Origin: Combretum micranthum
Taxonomy: Eukaryota; Streptophyta; Magnoliopsida; Myrtales; Combretaceae
Direction: 5' to 3'
Assembly: GCA_024138025.1 (NCBI GenBank)
Contig: JAMXBD010001590.1
Location: 248,001 to 312,000, forward strand
DNA: 64,000 nt
This document shows, piece after piece, positions 12,329 to 23,945 of this stretch. The position numbers and the translations under genes are program-made. Each line of letters starts with the position of its first letter. The stretch's first letter is position 1. The notes below the pieces were generated by a model. It did no database searches. It was given only the letters and a program-made list of their open reading frames with translations, and was not told the origin of the DNA.

Positions 12329-15300
12329 TAGCGGCCCTATCCCGAGCAAGTAGGAGACATGACAGTTATGCCACACATATCACCTTCGAGTGATATGTAC
12401 AAGGTATTACCTAATCGAGTGGGTTTCAATTAAATTTTAGTTTGAGAAAATCATCATTAATTTTGTAAAAATTTTAACAAAGTGTCATCTTTTTTTTTAT
12501 TATTATTTAGGTTTATTGCAATCCATACAATGTAACCTATTTGAGAAAATAAATTTAACAAAACATGCTTTATCCTAACTATTGCCCATAGGACCCATTA
12601 GATAATATAACTCATCTTGGAAAACATTTTGGACCTAATAGTCTGTTTTAAAATGTGATAGATATTAACTATTTAATTACAATCATGCAACCTAGATATA
12701 ATATTGAATTTACAGCAAAATCATTTGTAACAAATACATAAAATTTGTGTCTTGTATACCACTACTCGAAGTATCTGTTGAAGTTCTCTTCCTTGACAAA
12801 CATTCAACAAAACCTAAAATGTTAAATAATGAGTTATGAAGCCTAATATATAGTAATCCTACACATACATGCATGTCATATACACCTAAGCTAATGCAAT
12901 AAACACAAGTTCAATTTGATTAAATTTTAAGCTAGCAAACATGTATTCCCAGCATCCTAGAAATACCAATATGCACAAGAGTACTCATGGCTCCCACCAA
13001 ATGAAAGAAGTAAAGATCTCTCATCATATTACTCACTGAAGAGGGGAGTTTGATAAGCCTCCAAAACTCATCAGAAAACATATAAAAGAAGTAGTCTCGT
13101 ACATATCAATTCCACACAAACAACCATCAATGAGCATGATTCATTATGACGTTTTATATAAGAGCCAAACCCCTACATAACTCCATTCCAACGTTGTACC
13201 AAGTCCTAATTGATTGTCAGGTTTCATAATATCCCTTATAAACTACCTACCTATCCTTACTACCTTCTCCATAGGGGTCTAAGTGCCTATAGCTGTCGCA
13301 TCCTTCTAAAGTTGCAATCAGGCTCACAACCCAATCCAAGAGTATCACTTCCTAGAGAAAGTGACCAAGCAACAATCGACACACAATTTAGCTGAGTTTA
13401 AGTCTTAGTCCACTTATTAATACTACCCTAGTAAGCAATACGTAATTACTGCTTACATATCAATTGGCTTCGGCTTTCCAATCCCTTTCTAAAGCTTGAT
13501 GTCCAAAAATTGTTTGTAGTTGAAGTTAGATGTTATTCAAAGATTAACTAACTTTACTCAATTTATATTTCTATTAAGACGATTATGTTTGGTTATACCC
13601 ATTAATGAATCTTACTAAAGGGCATTTAGACCTAAAGAAGGAGTTTAGGAAAAGCATAGGCAGTTCACGGGCCCATGCGAACGTTTCAAGGAAATACACT
13701 ACTAGGTACACGGTCGGTGTAATCAGTCGTGTGCCTTTACATGACTAAGAATACGTCTCGTGTATTGGATCATACACTACTAATGGAACAAAAGTTTATG
13801 TGAGGCATTTTAAGCTTGATGCATTTGGTTGATTTGTATTTTGAATGAGCTATTAGTACTTGCTAAATTTGTGTTTTGAAGTCCTTGGAAGGCTATTTAA
13901 GCTTAAAGGAAGAACTAGGCAAGTTTCGTGTAATTTATATGAGAATTGATAAAGTTATGAAGGGTTTGGAATAGTATGCAAGCTAATCCATAGGGTCATG
14001 TATTAGGTCGTGTTCTTTTACACGACCAAATACTTTAACTCGTGTATTAGCTATGGACCATCTTGGTTTAGGGTCAGCAAGGATCATGGGATGATACACG
14101 ATGCATTCCCTGTGTTTTTTTGTGATTGATTGAAATCAAGATGAGAAAGGAACATAAGTTGAAAAACTCCATTGCTTCGAGTTCTAAAGGTTAGAGAGGA
14201 ACATGAGTAAATACACTACCTCATGTACTAGCATGTTCTTCTGGAAAACTCGATTCCTTTGAGTTCTAAAGGTAAAAGACGAACACAGGATGATACATGA
14301 GCTCGTGTTGCATCCATGTTCTTCTAGGTTTTTAGTATTTTGAGTTTAAACTCAGGTTTTTTTATTAAGAGATTTTTTGGACGACTTTTAGGGTTTAAAA
14401 AAAGTGAAAAGATAATGTTTAGACCTAATCTTTATTTATTATGACTCATCATCCCTTAGAAATATGTCTAATCAAGGGTTTGAAGGCTTAAAACTTCCAT
14501 TTTGATAGCAACTTTAATTTCCTCATGGTTTTTCTATAATTTTCCAAAATGTTCATGTAATACTTCATTATTTTACATTGATAACATCACCTTATAACAA
14601 AACCCATATTCATAAGATCATTTTCTCCAAAATTTATGCTCATTACTGATTCAAACACCTATCCCTCAATCAAAAGGAAACTCTCAGCAAAACCCAATTC
14701 TAAATCATGTTCATTCACCATTTTACATCATTAAGGCGGTCTTACTTTCTTTTATTGAAATTTCTTAACATAAATTGTTAGTCTCAAGATCTTACCTTAC
14801 TTCAAAGTGTAGCTCTTCACTTGTTTCAGCTGGAATAAAGTATGTAGACCCCAAAACCACTCCAACACCTAATTTCTTGCTACCTATAACATGAAATAAC
14901 ATACCGAAGTAAGTTTTCATGCTCACAAAGCTATAAAACACTCAAAAACACATTAAAATCTTAGTTTCTTACCTTATTACGGGAAGGTTGTGATCCATCC
15001 TCTCCTTCTAGCACAACTTCATGTCCGAAATCCTTAGTGGCAAGTGGATCATCTCAGCTAATTAATATTAATCTTTCTTTAATCTAGCTTAGTTAAGATT
15101 AAGTGAAGGCTAGAGTTTGATAATCTCACCTTAGGGCTTAGTAAGCTTCCTTAAAAAGCAAGGCAAAATGAAAATGAATATTTATATAAGACTAGTAGTG
15201 TAGGGATCCAAAGGTTTTAGACAAGAGGAAAAATGATTCCCTTTTAGGGTTTTGCCATGTGACATGATCTTGAGAGTCTAAATCTTACATGTGCAAAACC

Positions 15301-15440
15301 CTTAGCTAGTTTTGAACAGTTTAGGGTTTTTATTTAATCTTTTGGATAAGTAATTATTCAAATAGTTTGAATAAGTAATTTACTTATTTTAACTAAATCA
15401 TAAAATTGAATTCATGGTAGATCTCGGTAATAGGTATAAT
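12329..15440. mobile_element. Probable long LTR or LTR-like non-coding element
   Basis: The left edge TGTAGCGGCCCTATCCCGAG at 12329 has the look of a plant gypsy LTR terminus. The block has no coding signal and carries hairpin-bearing subrepeats at about 13690-14330. A matching right terminus and target duplication could not be set with confidence, so the right limit is approximate. Confidence 0.35.
13690..14340. repeat. Subrepeats with conserved hairpins
   Basis: Repeated segments built on CGTGTATT, CACGACC and related words. Two of them fold into equivalent hairpins: AGTCGTGT-GCCTTT-ACATGACT at 13725-13746 (one G-T wobble) and GGTCGTGT-TCTTTT-ACACGACC at 14006-14027 (perfect). Both have 8-bp stems and 6-base loops. 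Confidence 0.6.
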
Positions 15441-16370
15441 CATAATTTTGCAAGGGTAAAGCTCCTAATTGCATTGTTTTGTTTTTTCTTGTAGAACTTT
15501 TTATTCAAAAGAATCCTTGCTGAATTTTACTTTACTTTATTTTGATATTTGAATTTTTTTTAATTTTCTAAATTTAGGTTTTTGTTTAAGGCTAATTTAG
15601 GAATTTTGAAAAAGTTTAGCCATTCAAGTTGTGCATGACTCCAATTGACTTCCATTTACTTTATTTAATTTTGATTTCTCATGATTGGTGTCTAGATCAT
15701 TTCGATTGTATCATCATTATACTAGGACAAAAGTTAACTTCATTAGTTGATGGAAGAATAGTTGAACTTATGAAAAAAAAAAGATAATTCCACATTTTTA
15801 TACTTTTCCTTCCTATATATCTATCTCTATTTTAATTCATTTACTATGTAATTATTGTAAATATCATGGAATTCTTAGGACATTTTTCATTTTTTTGGTT
15901 TATTATGAAAAAAATCACATATGTTAAGCTAATGATATTCGTTTTAAGTTCCATAAGAATGTAATGCCTTCATTGGAGCAATTGACAGAAAAAAAGGAAC
16001 ATGAGAACAATGCAAAACACAAGCATGCCAGTTGATTCTCATTCCATAGATTGAAACCTTTGTTAGGATATACTTGAAAAAAAATGAAAAGCAACTAAAC
16101 TATTACTCACATGCAAAAGCTATAAAGTGGGTTTCTAAACCAATTTTAAACTTACTTAATCCAACCATTATCTCTTTTGCAATTTTATGCCAATTCATGC
16201 AATTACCAATAATAATAAAGAGAAAAGGGAAAGAGAAGATCATACCATATTTAACGTAGAGTTCAGCCTGCCCTCTAGTTTCTATGTCCATAATTGCCTC
16301 GCTCAGGGAAACTCACATCACATTCAACACAATTAAATTGCTCTCAACGGAGCTACACACAATGCCTACC
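15441..16370. other. Non-coding, no identifiable feature
   Basis: AT-rich. Overlapping short open frames on both strands at 16070-16290 have no recognisable motif. Confidence 0.5.
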
Positions 16371-16375
16371 ATAAG

Positions 16376-16470
16376 TAGGACTTCACCATTACCTTAACAT
16401 ATGAAGACCTCACTAATACCTCAACACGAAAACTTTACTAATGCCTCAACACATGAGGACTTCACTACAA
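16376..16470. repeat. ~32-bp tandem repeat
   Basis: Three imperfect copies of a unit like ACTTCACTAATGCCTCAACA followed by xATGAGG. Confidence 0.6.
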
Positions 16471-16954
16471 CACTCATCTATCACAAACTAATGTATAAAT
16501 AGTGCCTCACAAAATTTTCAACTAAACTCACTATGGCATTATTCATACTTTCTTTTAGGTTCAACATAATGTTCTATTGCACAAATGTGAGAGAGATTCA
16601 ACATAATGTCCATCTCTCTGCACAAAACACCCTATCCTATTTATAGGCATGTCAAAAGTTGACCAATAGGCCAATCAACCAAGGGGCACACTACAAGAAG
16701 AAACACCTATGGTAGAGGAAAGGAAGTTAATGGAGTTCAAGAAACCATGCTACTTTGTCTCTGCTTAAAACCTGTAATGTAAGGAATAATTTTAATCTCC
16801 TCTAATTTAACGAGGAATCCCCGATTGTAGCTACAAGCGCTATAATGCAAATTTCAAAACACCAGTAGCAATGCAATGCTGGTACGACCAACACATAAGG
16901 TGGCAATGGAAAATAAAAAAATAAAAAAAAGCAATAATCTTCATAGAAGATGAT

Positions 16955-17480
16955 ATGTGTAGTAGCAATCTGAACCACAACCATCCATTATTTGTGGAGA
17001 GTGAACTTAATGGCCATTCCATTAGGAGAACCTTCATTAATAATCGCTTCTCACTTAATGTTGTGCCTATGCCAACCTTTAAAGTAGTAAGACTTGACAT
17101 GAGGAAGTTGGTTAACCAATTGACATGCATGGCTTTAATAGTGTCCTGCTAAGACAACAGGTTTCATTAATGTAGATTTTAAGGTTTGTCTATTCACGGG
17201 TTAACAAAATTTGATATGATAGATGCTTTGTCTCCTACCACTTGTTAGTAGGGAGAAAATGGATATATCACAATCTTATCCCTTCAACACTGCATCAATG
17301 AATGAAAAGGGAAAGGGAAGATGTTTTCATATGCTGCAAGGAATGCATCTGAGCACAGGGAATCTTTCTTCATTAAAGTTGAATTCTATGACGAATACAC
17401 TAGAGAAGGAGAAACTACCATTGGTAGGCTACTGGCACACCACTACCAAAGTTAGAGGAAGTATAAGAGTAGGATGCTAA
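16955..17480 (+). pseudogene. Gypsy (Tat-type) aspartic protease remnant
   Basis: The reading PLFVESELNGHSIRRT followed by INNRFSLNVVPMPTFK and LDMRKLV matches the retropepsin region of plant Tat-like gypsy polyproteins. There the catalytic motif is normally of D[TG]G type inside VDGGSSLN; here the catalytic position reads INN, so the active site is lost. A further match (GRKWIYHNLIPSTLHQ, about 17250-17310) corresponds to the GRPWIH...PSTLHQ motif that follows the protease. Stops and frame changes interrupt the sequence. It belongs to the same element as the RT/RNase H/INT downstream. It encodes no functional protein. Confidence 0.75.
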
Positions 17481-17739
17481 AAAGCACAAAGTGACTCTCG
17501 CATCTAGGAGCCAAAAAAAAAAAAAAAAAGGAAAGGGGGTAACAAATCTGTGAATATTGAGAGTTACATTAAAGCATATGGGCATATCGTATAATACTTA
17601 TCATGGTCTACGGGGCCTAAGGAGGCATTTGATCCTCTCTTGACCCCTTAAACCTGCAAGAAGCCTAACCTGCTCTCCCGCAATTAAAGACCAACTTAAG
17701 TCGCAAGTTGAGAAATTGAGGAGTTGAACCTAGCAACTC

Positions 17740-18720
17740 TAGGAGAAATACCCAAACCCATCTTTATTAGTAAGGGTCTGATTAAAGAAATCAAAGACCC
17801 CTTAGTGGATCTAATTAAGGAATTCAAGGATGTGTTTGCCTAAACATATGAAGAGATGTTAGGCCTTGATCCCAACCTAGTAATGCATCTCTATTTTTTT
17901 TTTTTTGTTGTAATGATGCATCATTTCAGTATAGTACCAAGAGCTAACCTAGTAAACAACATCGGAGCATATTTCACCCAAAAGTTGAGGTATAAATCAA
18001 GGCTAAGATAGAGAAACTTTTACAAGCTGGCTTTATCAAGCTCGTCGAATACCGACTTGGTTAGCTAACATTGTACCCGTAAATAAGAAGAATAGCCAAA
18101 TACATATTTGTGTGGATTTTCATGATCTAAATAAAGCTTGCCCCAAAGATGAGTTTCCACTCCCTAGCATTGATATGTTAGTTGATACAATTGCTGAACA
18201 TGAACTTTTCTCCTTCATGGATGGATTTAGTTGATACAATCACATCAAGATGGCACTAGAGGATGTCGAGTGTACAACATTTCGAATGCCTTTTGGGAAC
18301 TTCTATTATATTGTGATGCCGTTTGGCTTAAAGAATGTAGGAGCTACTTACCAAAGAGCAATGACCACAATCTTCCATGATATGATGCATGATCATATGG
18401 AGGATTACATAAACAACATTGTCATCAAATTATTGCAAGCACTTGATCATATTCACCACTTAAAGAAGGTGTTCAAAAGGAATCGAACCTATAAATTAAG
18501 AATGAACCCCTTGAAGTGCATTTTTGAGGTAGCATCAGGAAAGTTCCTTAGATTCATTGTGCATCGAAAAGGGATAGATGTAGATCCATCTAAAGTAGAA
18601 GCCATTCAGTCTATGCCATCACCAAAGAATCAACGGGAGATGAAGGAATTTACGGGAAAGGTATCATATGTTGGACGATTCGTCTCGGTACTTGCTGAAA
18701 TTTCCTTTCCATTGCATTAG
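17740..18720 (+). pseudogene. Gypsy (Tat-type) reverse transcriptase remnant
   Basis: The pre-RT linker is recognisable (LIKEFKDVFA, then a stop where Trp is expected, then YEEMLGLDPNLV). It is followed by RT motifs CVDFHDLNKACPKDEFPLP, TFRMPFGNFYYIVMPFGLKN and the catalytic region MEDYINNIVIK at about 18400-18431. The family has Y[IV]DD at the last position; here both aspartates read Asn, so polymerase activity is lost. The open part at 18250-18720 ends with KNQREMKEFTGKVSYVGRF, the usual thumb/connection motif. Decayed plus-strand pol. Confidence 0.85.
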
Positions 18721-19230
18721 ATGATGAAGAAAGGAGAATGGGGTATAATGCAAGAAGAGGCATTTCAAAAAATCAAAGAAGTACTGAGCTCCCCGTAGAC
18801 AATGACAATGACACTCAAAGGAGAGCTGATGATCGTATATTTAACATCAACCGATAAGTCTATTAAGGCCTTGTTGGTATAAGAAGTAAGTGGTTCAAAC
18901 ATCCAATGTATTATCTTAGTCAAGCTCTTCAAGGTAGTGAAATAAACTACTTAGCATGTGAGAGACATTGTCTCATACTGATCTTTGCTACTCAAAAATT
19001 GCAACATTACTTCTTATCACATAAAGTCATTGTGATGACTAATTCATACCCCATTAAGTACCTTATGTCATGATCGGCTCTGTCTAGAAGAATTTTCAAA
19101 TGGATGTTGCTTCTTAGAGAATTCGTTATTATAGTATCATCTCTAAAAGCAATCAAGTTGAAGGTACTATCACATTTGTTAGCTCAGTTCCCCAGTTTTG
19201 ATAAAGATAAAGTAACAGAGACCATTCCTA
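18721..19230 (+). pseudogene. Gypsy RNase H remnant
   Basis: Continues from RT. EEAFQKIKEVLSSP corresponds to the conserved EAFxxIKxxL motif, and the following frames resemble the LIVY...KSIKALL segment and the LAxLVFAxxKLxHYF region, with several stops. The block ends in the linker that joins the first RNase H to the second one in Tat elements (AIKLKVLSHLLAQFP). Confidence 0.65.
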
Positions 19231-19249
19231 GTGATTTTCATAAGGATTC

Positions 19250-19770
19250 ACTCATGGTAGAAGCGAGTGGAGAATGGTTAGTCCAATTTGATGGATCATC
19301 TAGAAGTAGTGGATGTCGTGCTACAATTGTGCTAACATCCCCAGATGGCCAAGAAATTCCCTTGATGTTCAAATTTGACTTTCATTTTATGGACAATGAA
19401 GCTAGTTATAAAGCTCTGTTACTTGGATAGCTATCTGCTCAACTAGTGGCTACAACCCGAATATGCATCAGAGGCGACTCAAACCTTATCATTAAGCAAA
19501 CTAATGGATAATTTGGCATAAAAGCCTGCATTAGCCCCTTATAGAACTACTGTACAATCTCTTATCACTAGTTTTTGTTTTGTAAGATATGAGTACACCA
19601 GATGTTCTACTAATAGATATGTTAACATGTTGGCGACATTAGCATCCAAAATCCCAATGTAAGATTCTGATTTTGAGATAAGCGTCGAAATCACCAAAAG
19701 AACCATATTTTGTACTACTCTACGATTAATCAAAGACGACAGCTAGCATACGACTATAAAAGCACACTTA
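19250..19770 (+). pseudogene. Second (archaeal-type) RNase H remnant, Tat hallmark
   Basis: GEWLVQFDGSSRSSGCRATI, then VLTSPDGQEIPL, FKFDFHFMDNEASYKALLLG, and after a stop an (R)IRGDSNLIIKQ-like segment. These match the extra RNase H domain present between the native RNase H and the integrase of Tat-lineage gypsy elements (motifs FDGAS, NxAEYEALL, GDSxLV). The first Asp and the NEASYKALL motif are retained, but stops break the domain. The extra domain is the main reason for calling the element Tat rather than Athila or a chromovirus. Confidence 0.75.
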
Positions 19771-20199
19771 GCACATCTTAAAACAGTCTCTATGGTGATG
19801 CTCAAGCACTTTATCTTCATATATGGTACTTTGTACTACAAAGGTGCTAAAGGAATTTTAGCATGCTACAATCTATTAATGAAGCTCAACATAAACTATA
19901 AGAGTTCCATCAAGTCTATTGTGGTCAAGATGGACCACCCTTATATCTTCGAATTCAGCGTGCAGGGTATTATTAGCCTTTAATAGTAAAAGCGTGTCCC
20001 ATTTACAGATCAACTGCACAAATTGTTCCTTACTGGCTGATGAGGCAGAATGTCAATTTACTGCGAGTATAGGAGACTAGCGATGACCATATGTAGATTT
20101 CTTAAAGAGCAATGTTCTCCCCACTAATATCCGAGATGCTAGAATGATCAAGCAAAAAGTAAAGAAGTATATCTTACAGGATGATGAATTGTACAAAAT

Positions 20200-21250
20200 C
20201 TCTTTCTAAGGACAATCTTTGTAACATGACCTAAAACTGAAGTGATCTGGAATGAACTTCATTCGAGAGAATGTAATGAACATCAAGGGGCAAGGAAATT
20301 GTATTACCAAATTTTTGAAAAGTGATATTACTGTCTAACTATGGAAGATGATGCCTTCAACCATGCAAAGAAGTACGTCCCATGCGAACTTCATGGTAAT
20401 GTAATCTATACCCCAACAGTAGAGCTTCATAGTTTGACAACTCCTTAACCATTTCACACTTGGGCGTTTGACTTGATTGAGCCAATACATTTGCCATTTA
20501 AGGGATGTATATGGATCTTAGTAAGCACCAAGTGTTTCACAAAATAGGTAGAAGATATACCCTTAAAGAAGGCAACTAGAACATTGGTAGCTTCATTCAT
20601 AAAGGAGAATATTATATGTAGATTTGGCATATCAAAATACACATTGACAAATAATGGAACTCCATTCATTAATGTGCATGTTCAATGGCTATTGGAATCT
20701 TATGGCATAAATCATATTAAGTCCTGCCATATTATCCTAAAGGAAATGGCCAAGCAGAAGCAATAAATAAGACTATAGTTAAGGTCTTTAGTAGGATGGT
20801 GCATGACAAATTGTCTCTGGTGCTATGGGCCTACCATACATCCAAACAAACTCCTACATGGGCAACACCCTTCTCTTTAGTTTGTGAAGTAGAGGCTATA
20901 GTTCTAGTAGAGGTTCTTGTACCATTAGCACGATTGGCCTTAAATGTTGAGTTAAAACCTGACACACTTCACATGCTAGACTTGGAGGCATTGGACAGCG
21001 TGATATGGCTAAGCATAACTTAGCCAATTATCTTCAAAGGCTTAGTATTTCATACGATCGCCTGGTTAAAAAACGTTCTTTCAAAGAAGGTAATGTTGTC
21101 CTTCGAGCAGTGGAGTACATAAGGAAAGGGATACCAACTCTTAAATTTACTTCAAAATGGGAAGGTCCATTTATAGTAAAAGAAGTTCACGATAGTGGAT
21201 GTTGTAAGTTATGAAGTCCAATGACGAACGTGATTACTTCTCCCATTAAT
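20200..21250 (+). pseudogene. Gypsy integrase remnant
   Basis: A decayed zinc-binding region (EHQGARKLYYQI; HAKKYVPCELHG) precedes the catalytic core: WAFDLIEPIHLPFKGCIWIL, ATRTLVASFIKENIICRFGI, TLTNNGTPFINVHVQWLLES. In the core motif (D)NGxxF the aspartate before NG is replaced by Asn. The C-terminal region AVEYIRKGIPTLKFTSKWEGPF is the usual GPY-type motif of gypsy integrases. Several stops are present. No chromodomain was seen. Confidence 0.8.
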
Positions 21251-21369
21251 TTCCACACATCAAAAGACTTCACTTGTAATGGTTGATGTGATATTGCAAA
21301 ATTAATAAAATCATTGAATTCGTTATCTCTCATATGTGTCTCTTCTCATTTTTACTATTTATTTTTTCA

Positions 21370-21389
21370 TATATATATATATATATATC
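21370..21389. repeat. (AT)n microsatellite
   Basis: AT dinucleotide run between the end of the gypsy pol and the hairpin array. Confidence 0.9.
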
Positions 21390-21421
21390 ATTTAATTTCA
21401 CGCAATCATACCTTGTCTAAT

Positions 21422-21997
21422 GGGGTTGAAGCAATCCCAGCTGTGATGGATAGAAGCTATCCTACAATAGGCTAGGTAGTTGTAATGCTAGAGCACATGA
21501 TTTAAGGTTAAAGCAACCTCGACAGTGAAAGACTTAAGTGATCTTATCACTATAGTCGTGGTAGCTTGGTAAAAGCTCTACTTATAAGAACATGACTTCT
21601 GCACCAATTAAATATGAGATTGATGCAATCTCAATTGTGTTAGGTTGCAGCAACCTTACAATAGGCTTGGCAGCCGTAACGTCTCTGTTTGCAGATAATA
21701 AGGTTGAAGCAACCTCATCCATGATGCTCGAAGCAATCATGTCATGGCAGCCATAATTGCTTAGTATAAGCAATTGTTTTGTTCAGCGCATGCATGCGGG
21801 TGGAAATACCCCTTTTTTGCAGCACATGTTCATGAGATTGAAACAATCTTGGCTGTTAAGAGTTTAAGCGACTCTGCAGTAAACTTAATAGCTGTAACAC
21901 CAACTTAATATTATTGGTAAACGTTCAATAGTAAATAAAGCAACACAGTAATATGAATGATAAAAAAAAAAGTGATACTTATGAGTTGAAGTAATTC
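21422..21997 (+). repeat. Array of covarying short hairpins
   Basis: Five or six diverged units of about 80-130 bp. Each has short inverted repeats around a triplet loop (usually AAG) and a trailing GGCAGCCGTAA-like box. Hairpins lie at 21422-21438, 21448-21462 (GGATAG-AAG-CTATCC), 21505-21519, 21537-21551 (AGTGAT-CTT-ATCACT), 21616-21632 (GAGATTG-ATG-CAATCTC), 21642-21656 (AGGTTG-CAG-CAACCT), 21701-21715 (AGGTTG-AAG-CAACCT), 21721-21740, 21755-21775 (AATTGCTTA-GTA-TAAGCAATT), 21835-21849 (AGATTG-AAA-CAATCT), 21859-21875 and 21983-21997. Stem sequences differ between units but stay complementary. The array lies directly 3' of the pol, where Tat elements are known to carry hypervariable tandem repeats. 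Its function is unknown. Confidence 0.75.
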
Positions 21998-22121
21998 TTA
22001 TCCAAAGGATACAATAATATATATTTTAAAAAAAGGACATGCAAGAGGAAAGAGAGGAATAAATGTGCAACTTTTTCCTTAAATGTAATTAATGTTGATT
22101 ACATCAATGAAGCAAATGTTG

Positions 22122-23945
22122 CTATCCGCTCATACTAACATTAGTATCTCTGAGCATCTCACTCATTTTGGCATTTAACATCTCTTTTTTATCATGCAAA
22201 ATCTTCAACTTTGCCTTCTTCTTCTCTATCTCCCTATTCACTGACTCTAAGTCTTTACCTATTTGGTGACATGAAATTAACTTACGAGCAGTCACAGCTA
22301 CTGATTCTAAGCTAGGGATAGCAAAGTCTAATCGCAATGCTCCCTCATATGCATGTATGACTGACTTCAAATCTTTTTTCATAAGTGAGTCTCAAGGGTG
22401 AGTAACTAACAACATCACCTCACCCAACATAATCATCACACATGTGCCAAGTGGAGTAAGGTGAAAGAAGAATTTGTTTAAAATCCCTATCAAATGTATA
22501 GAGATGTTGCAATGGCGCTATGAGATGAGAAGGTACATCAAAATCATAGAAATCTTTCCTAGCTCCTGCACTTGTATCTAAAAGGGGAGTCACTAACTTG
22601 TCTTAATTAGACAAGATAGTAACTAAGGGAGAAGACTACATAGCAAGTGCAATGATTGTCGGAGCATAAAGACATATTTCCGATTGATGAAGAGGAACAA
22701 CTTTGTCATGAATACTCATGCGAAGTAGAAAATCAGCATGACTCTTAGTATTTGCAATTGGTTGCGGTATTTAACCCCCATCGAATGTATAGAGTCTCCA
22801 TTTATCTCAACATTTCCGTTTTTATCTACTAAAGGTGCCTGTACACCAGTTGTAACATCCTTATCAATACAAACACTCTCAACAAGATCTTCTGTAGTAA
22901 AAATAACATCATTATCATCAACAAGATCGGTCAACTCATCATTGACATCTTAAGGTACATGATATGCATCCCCATCATCAGTCATATTGCCATGTTTAGG
23001 AGTACTACCATAATCAAAAGGTTCGTCACCATAGTTTTCCCTACCGAATGGAGAAGGGAACTCATGCCTCTCTTTAAGGTTAGAGCTTGATTGAATAAAG
23101 TTCTAAAAAAAATAGAGAATGATTAAAATTATAGAGACTAAGTGGTTGAAGAAATATATTTATAACTCAAATAAAACATCTATCAATACCTCCTAGAGAC
23201 ATGGATGGTTCAAGGTACTCTGATCATCACTTGATTGTTGAAGATGAGGATGTTTAGATAGTGGCTTCCCATGAGGTACTTGCTTAGGAGGTTGTATCTG
23301 TCCAGTGTACTCTATAGCATCATGCTTCTCTTTATGCCTATTTGACTTAAGGAGTCGAAGGTAGAACTTACTGCGCAGAGCAATCCTTAGCCAATGGCTC
23401 AATGTCCTATGCAAGTGTACAACCCCAAAATCCCTTCATGCAGCTCGCCAAGTACAACCAGCTAGAGGAAGCTACTCTATGGCATTTTTCTAAAGGAACA
23501 TATATCTCACTAAGTGCCAGATGTATATGTTTGAAATCCATCAGCGATATGAGTACGCAATAAAACCCAAAATCTGTTGTAGGATATATGTCTCGTAGTA
23601 CACCTTGGTCGTGCCCAAATTGGCATGCCACCCTATGAGGAGAGTAAATAATAACTTCTAACACCAATGTGTTATCCTTTTGACCCTTGACATCAAGGAT
23701 CGAAGGTAAGCTTCCCAGGATACACCACTAAACCACTAAAGGAGATGTGCATTATTAAATGACACATTTTTTCCGATCCCTTAGTGGGAGTATATCACGT
23801 GCCTCAGTAGGATAATATCCACTACATGTTTGGTATCCAATGATTTTCTCTACATATGGGCAGAAGGTGAACTCAGAGCAATTATCTATCGTCGCTTATA
23901 AGGATTGTTCAAAACCTCATCCATCACCAGACCATGCCCATGCAT
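22122..23945 (-). pseudogene. Plant mobile domain (PMD) protein, C-terminal part
   Basis: Read on the minus strand, the sequence gives EFTFCPYVEKIIGYQ, then IIYSPHRVACQFGHDQGV at about 23600-23650. This resembles the RVARQFGxDQ motif of plant mobile domain (aminotransferase-like, MAIN-type) proteins. It is followed by a basic/proline segment (23193-23414), an acidic stretch (22716-22934) and a Lys/Glu-rich coiled-coil-like end (22122-22382, REIEKKKAKLKILHDKKEML). A possible intron lies near 23110-23185. In-frame stops and missing continuity indicate a pseudogene. PMD genes are known both as host genes and as cargo of gypsy and Mutator-like elements; here the gene is antisense to the Tat pol. 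Confidence 0.6.

Noticed and set aside
16689..16720. CACTACAAGAAGAAACACC, resembling a CACTA transposon terminus
   Set aside because: No inverted partner (CTTGTAGTG) or 3-bp target duplication could be found, and no CACTA transposase nearby.
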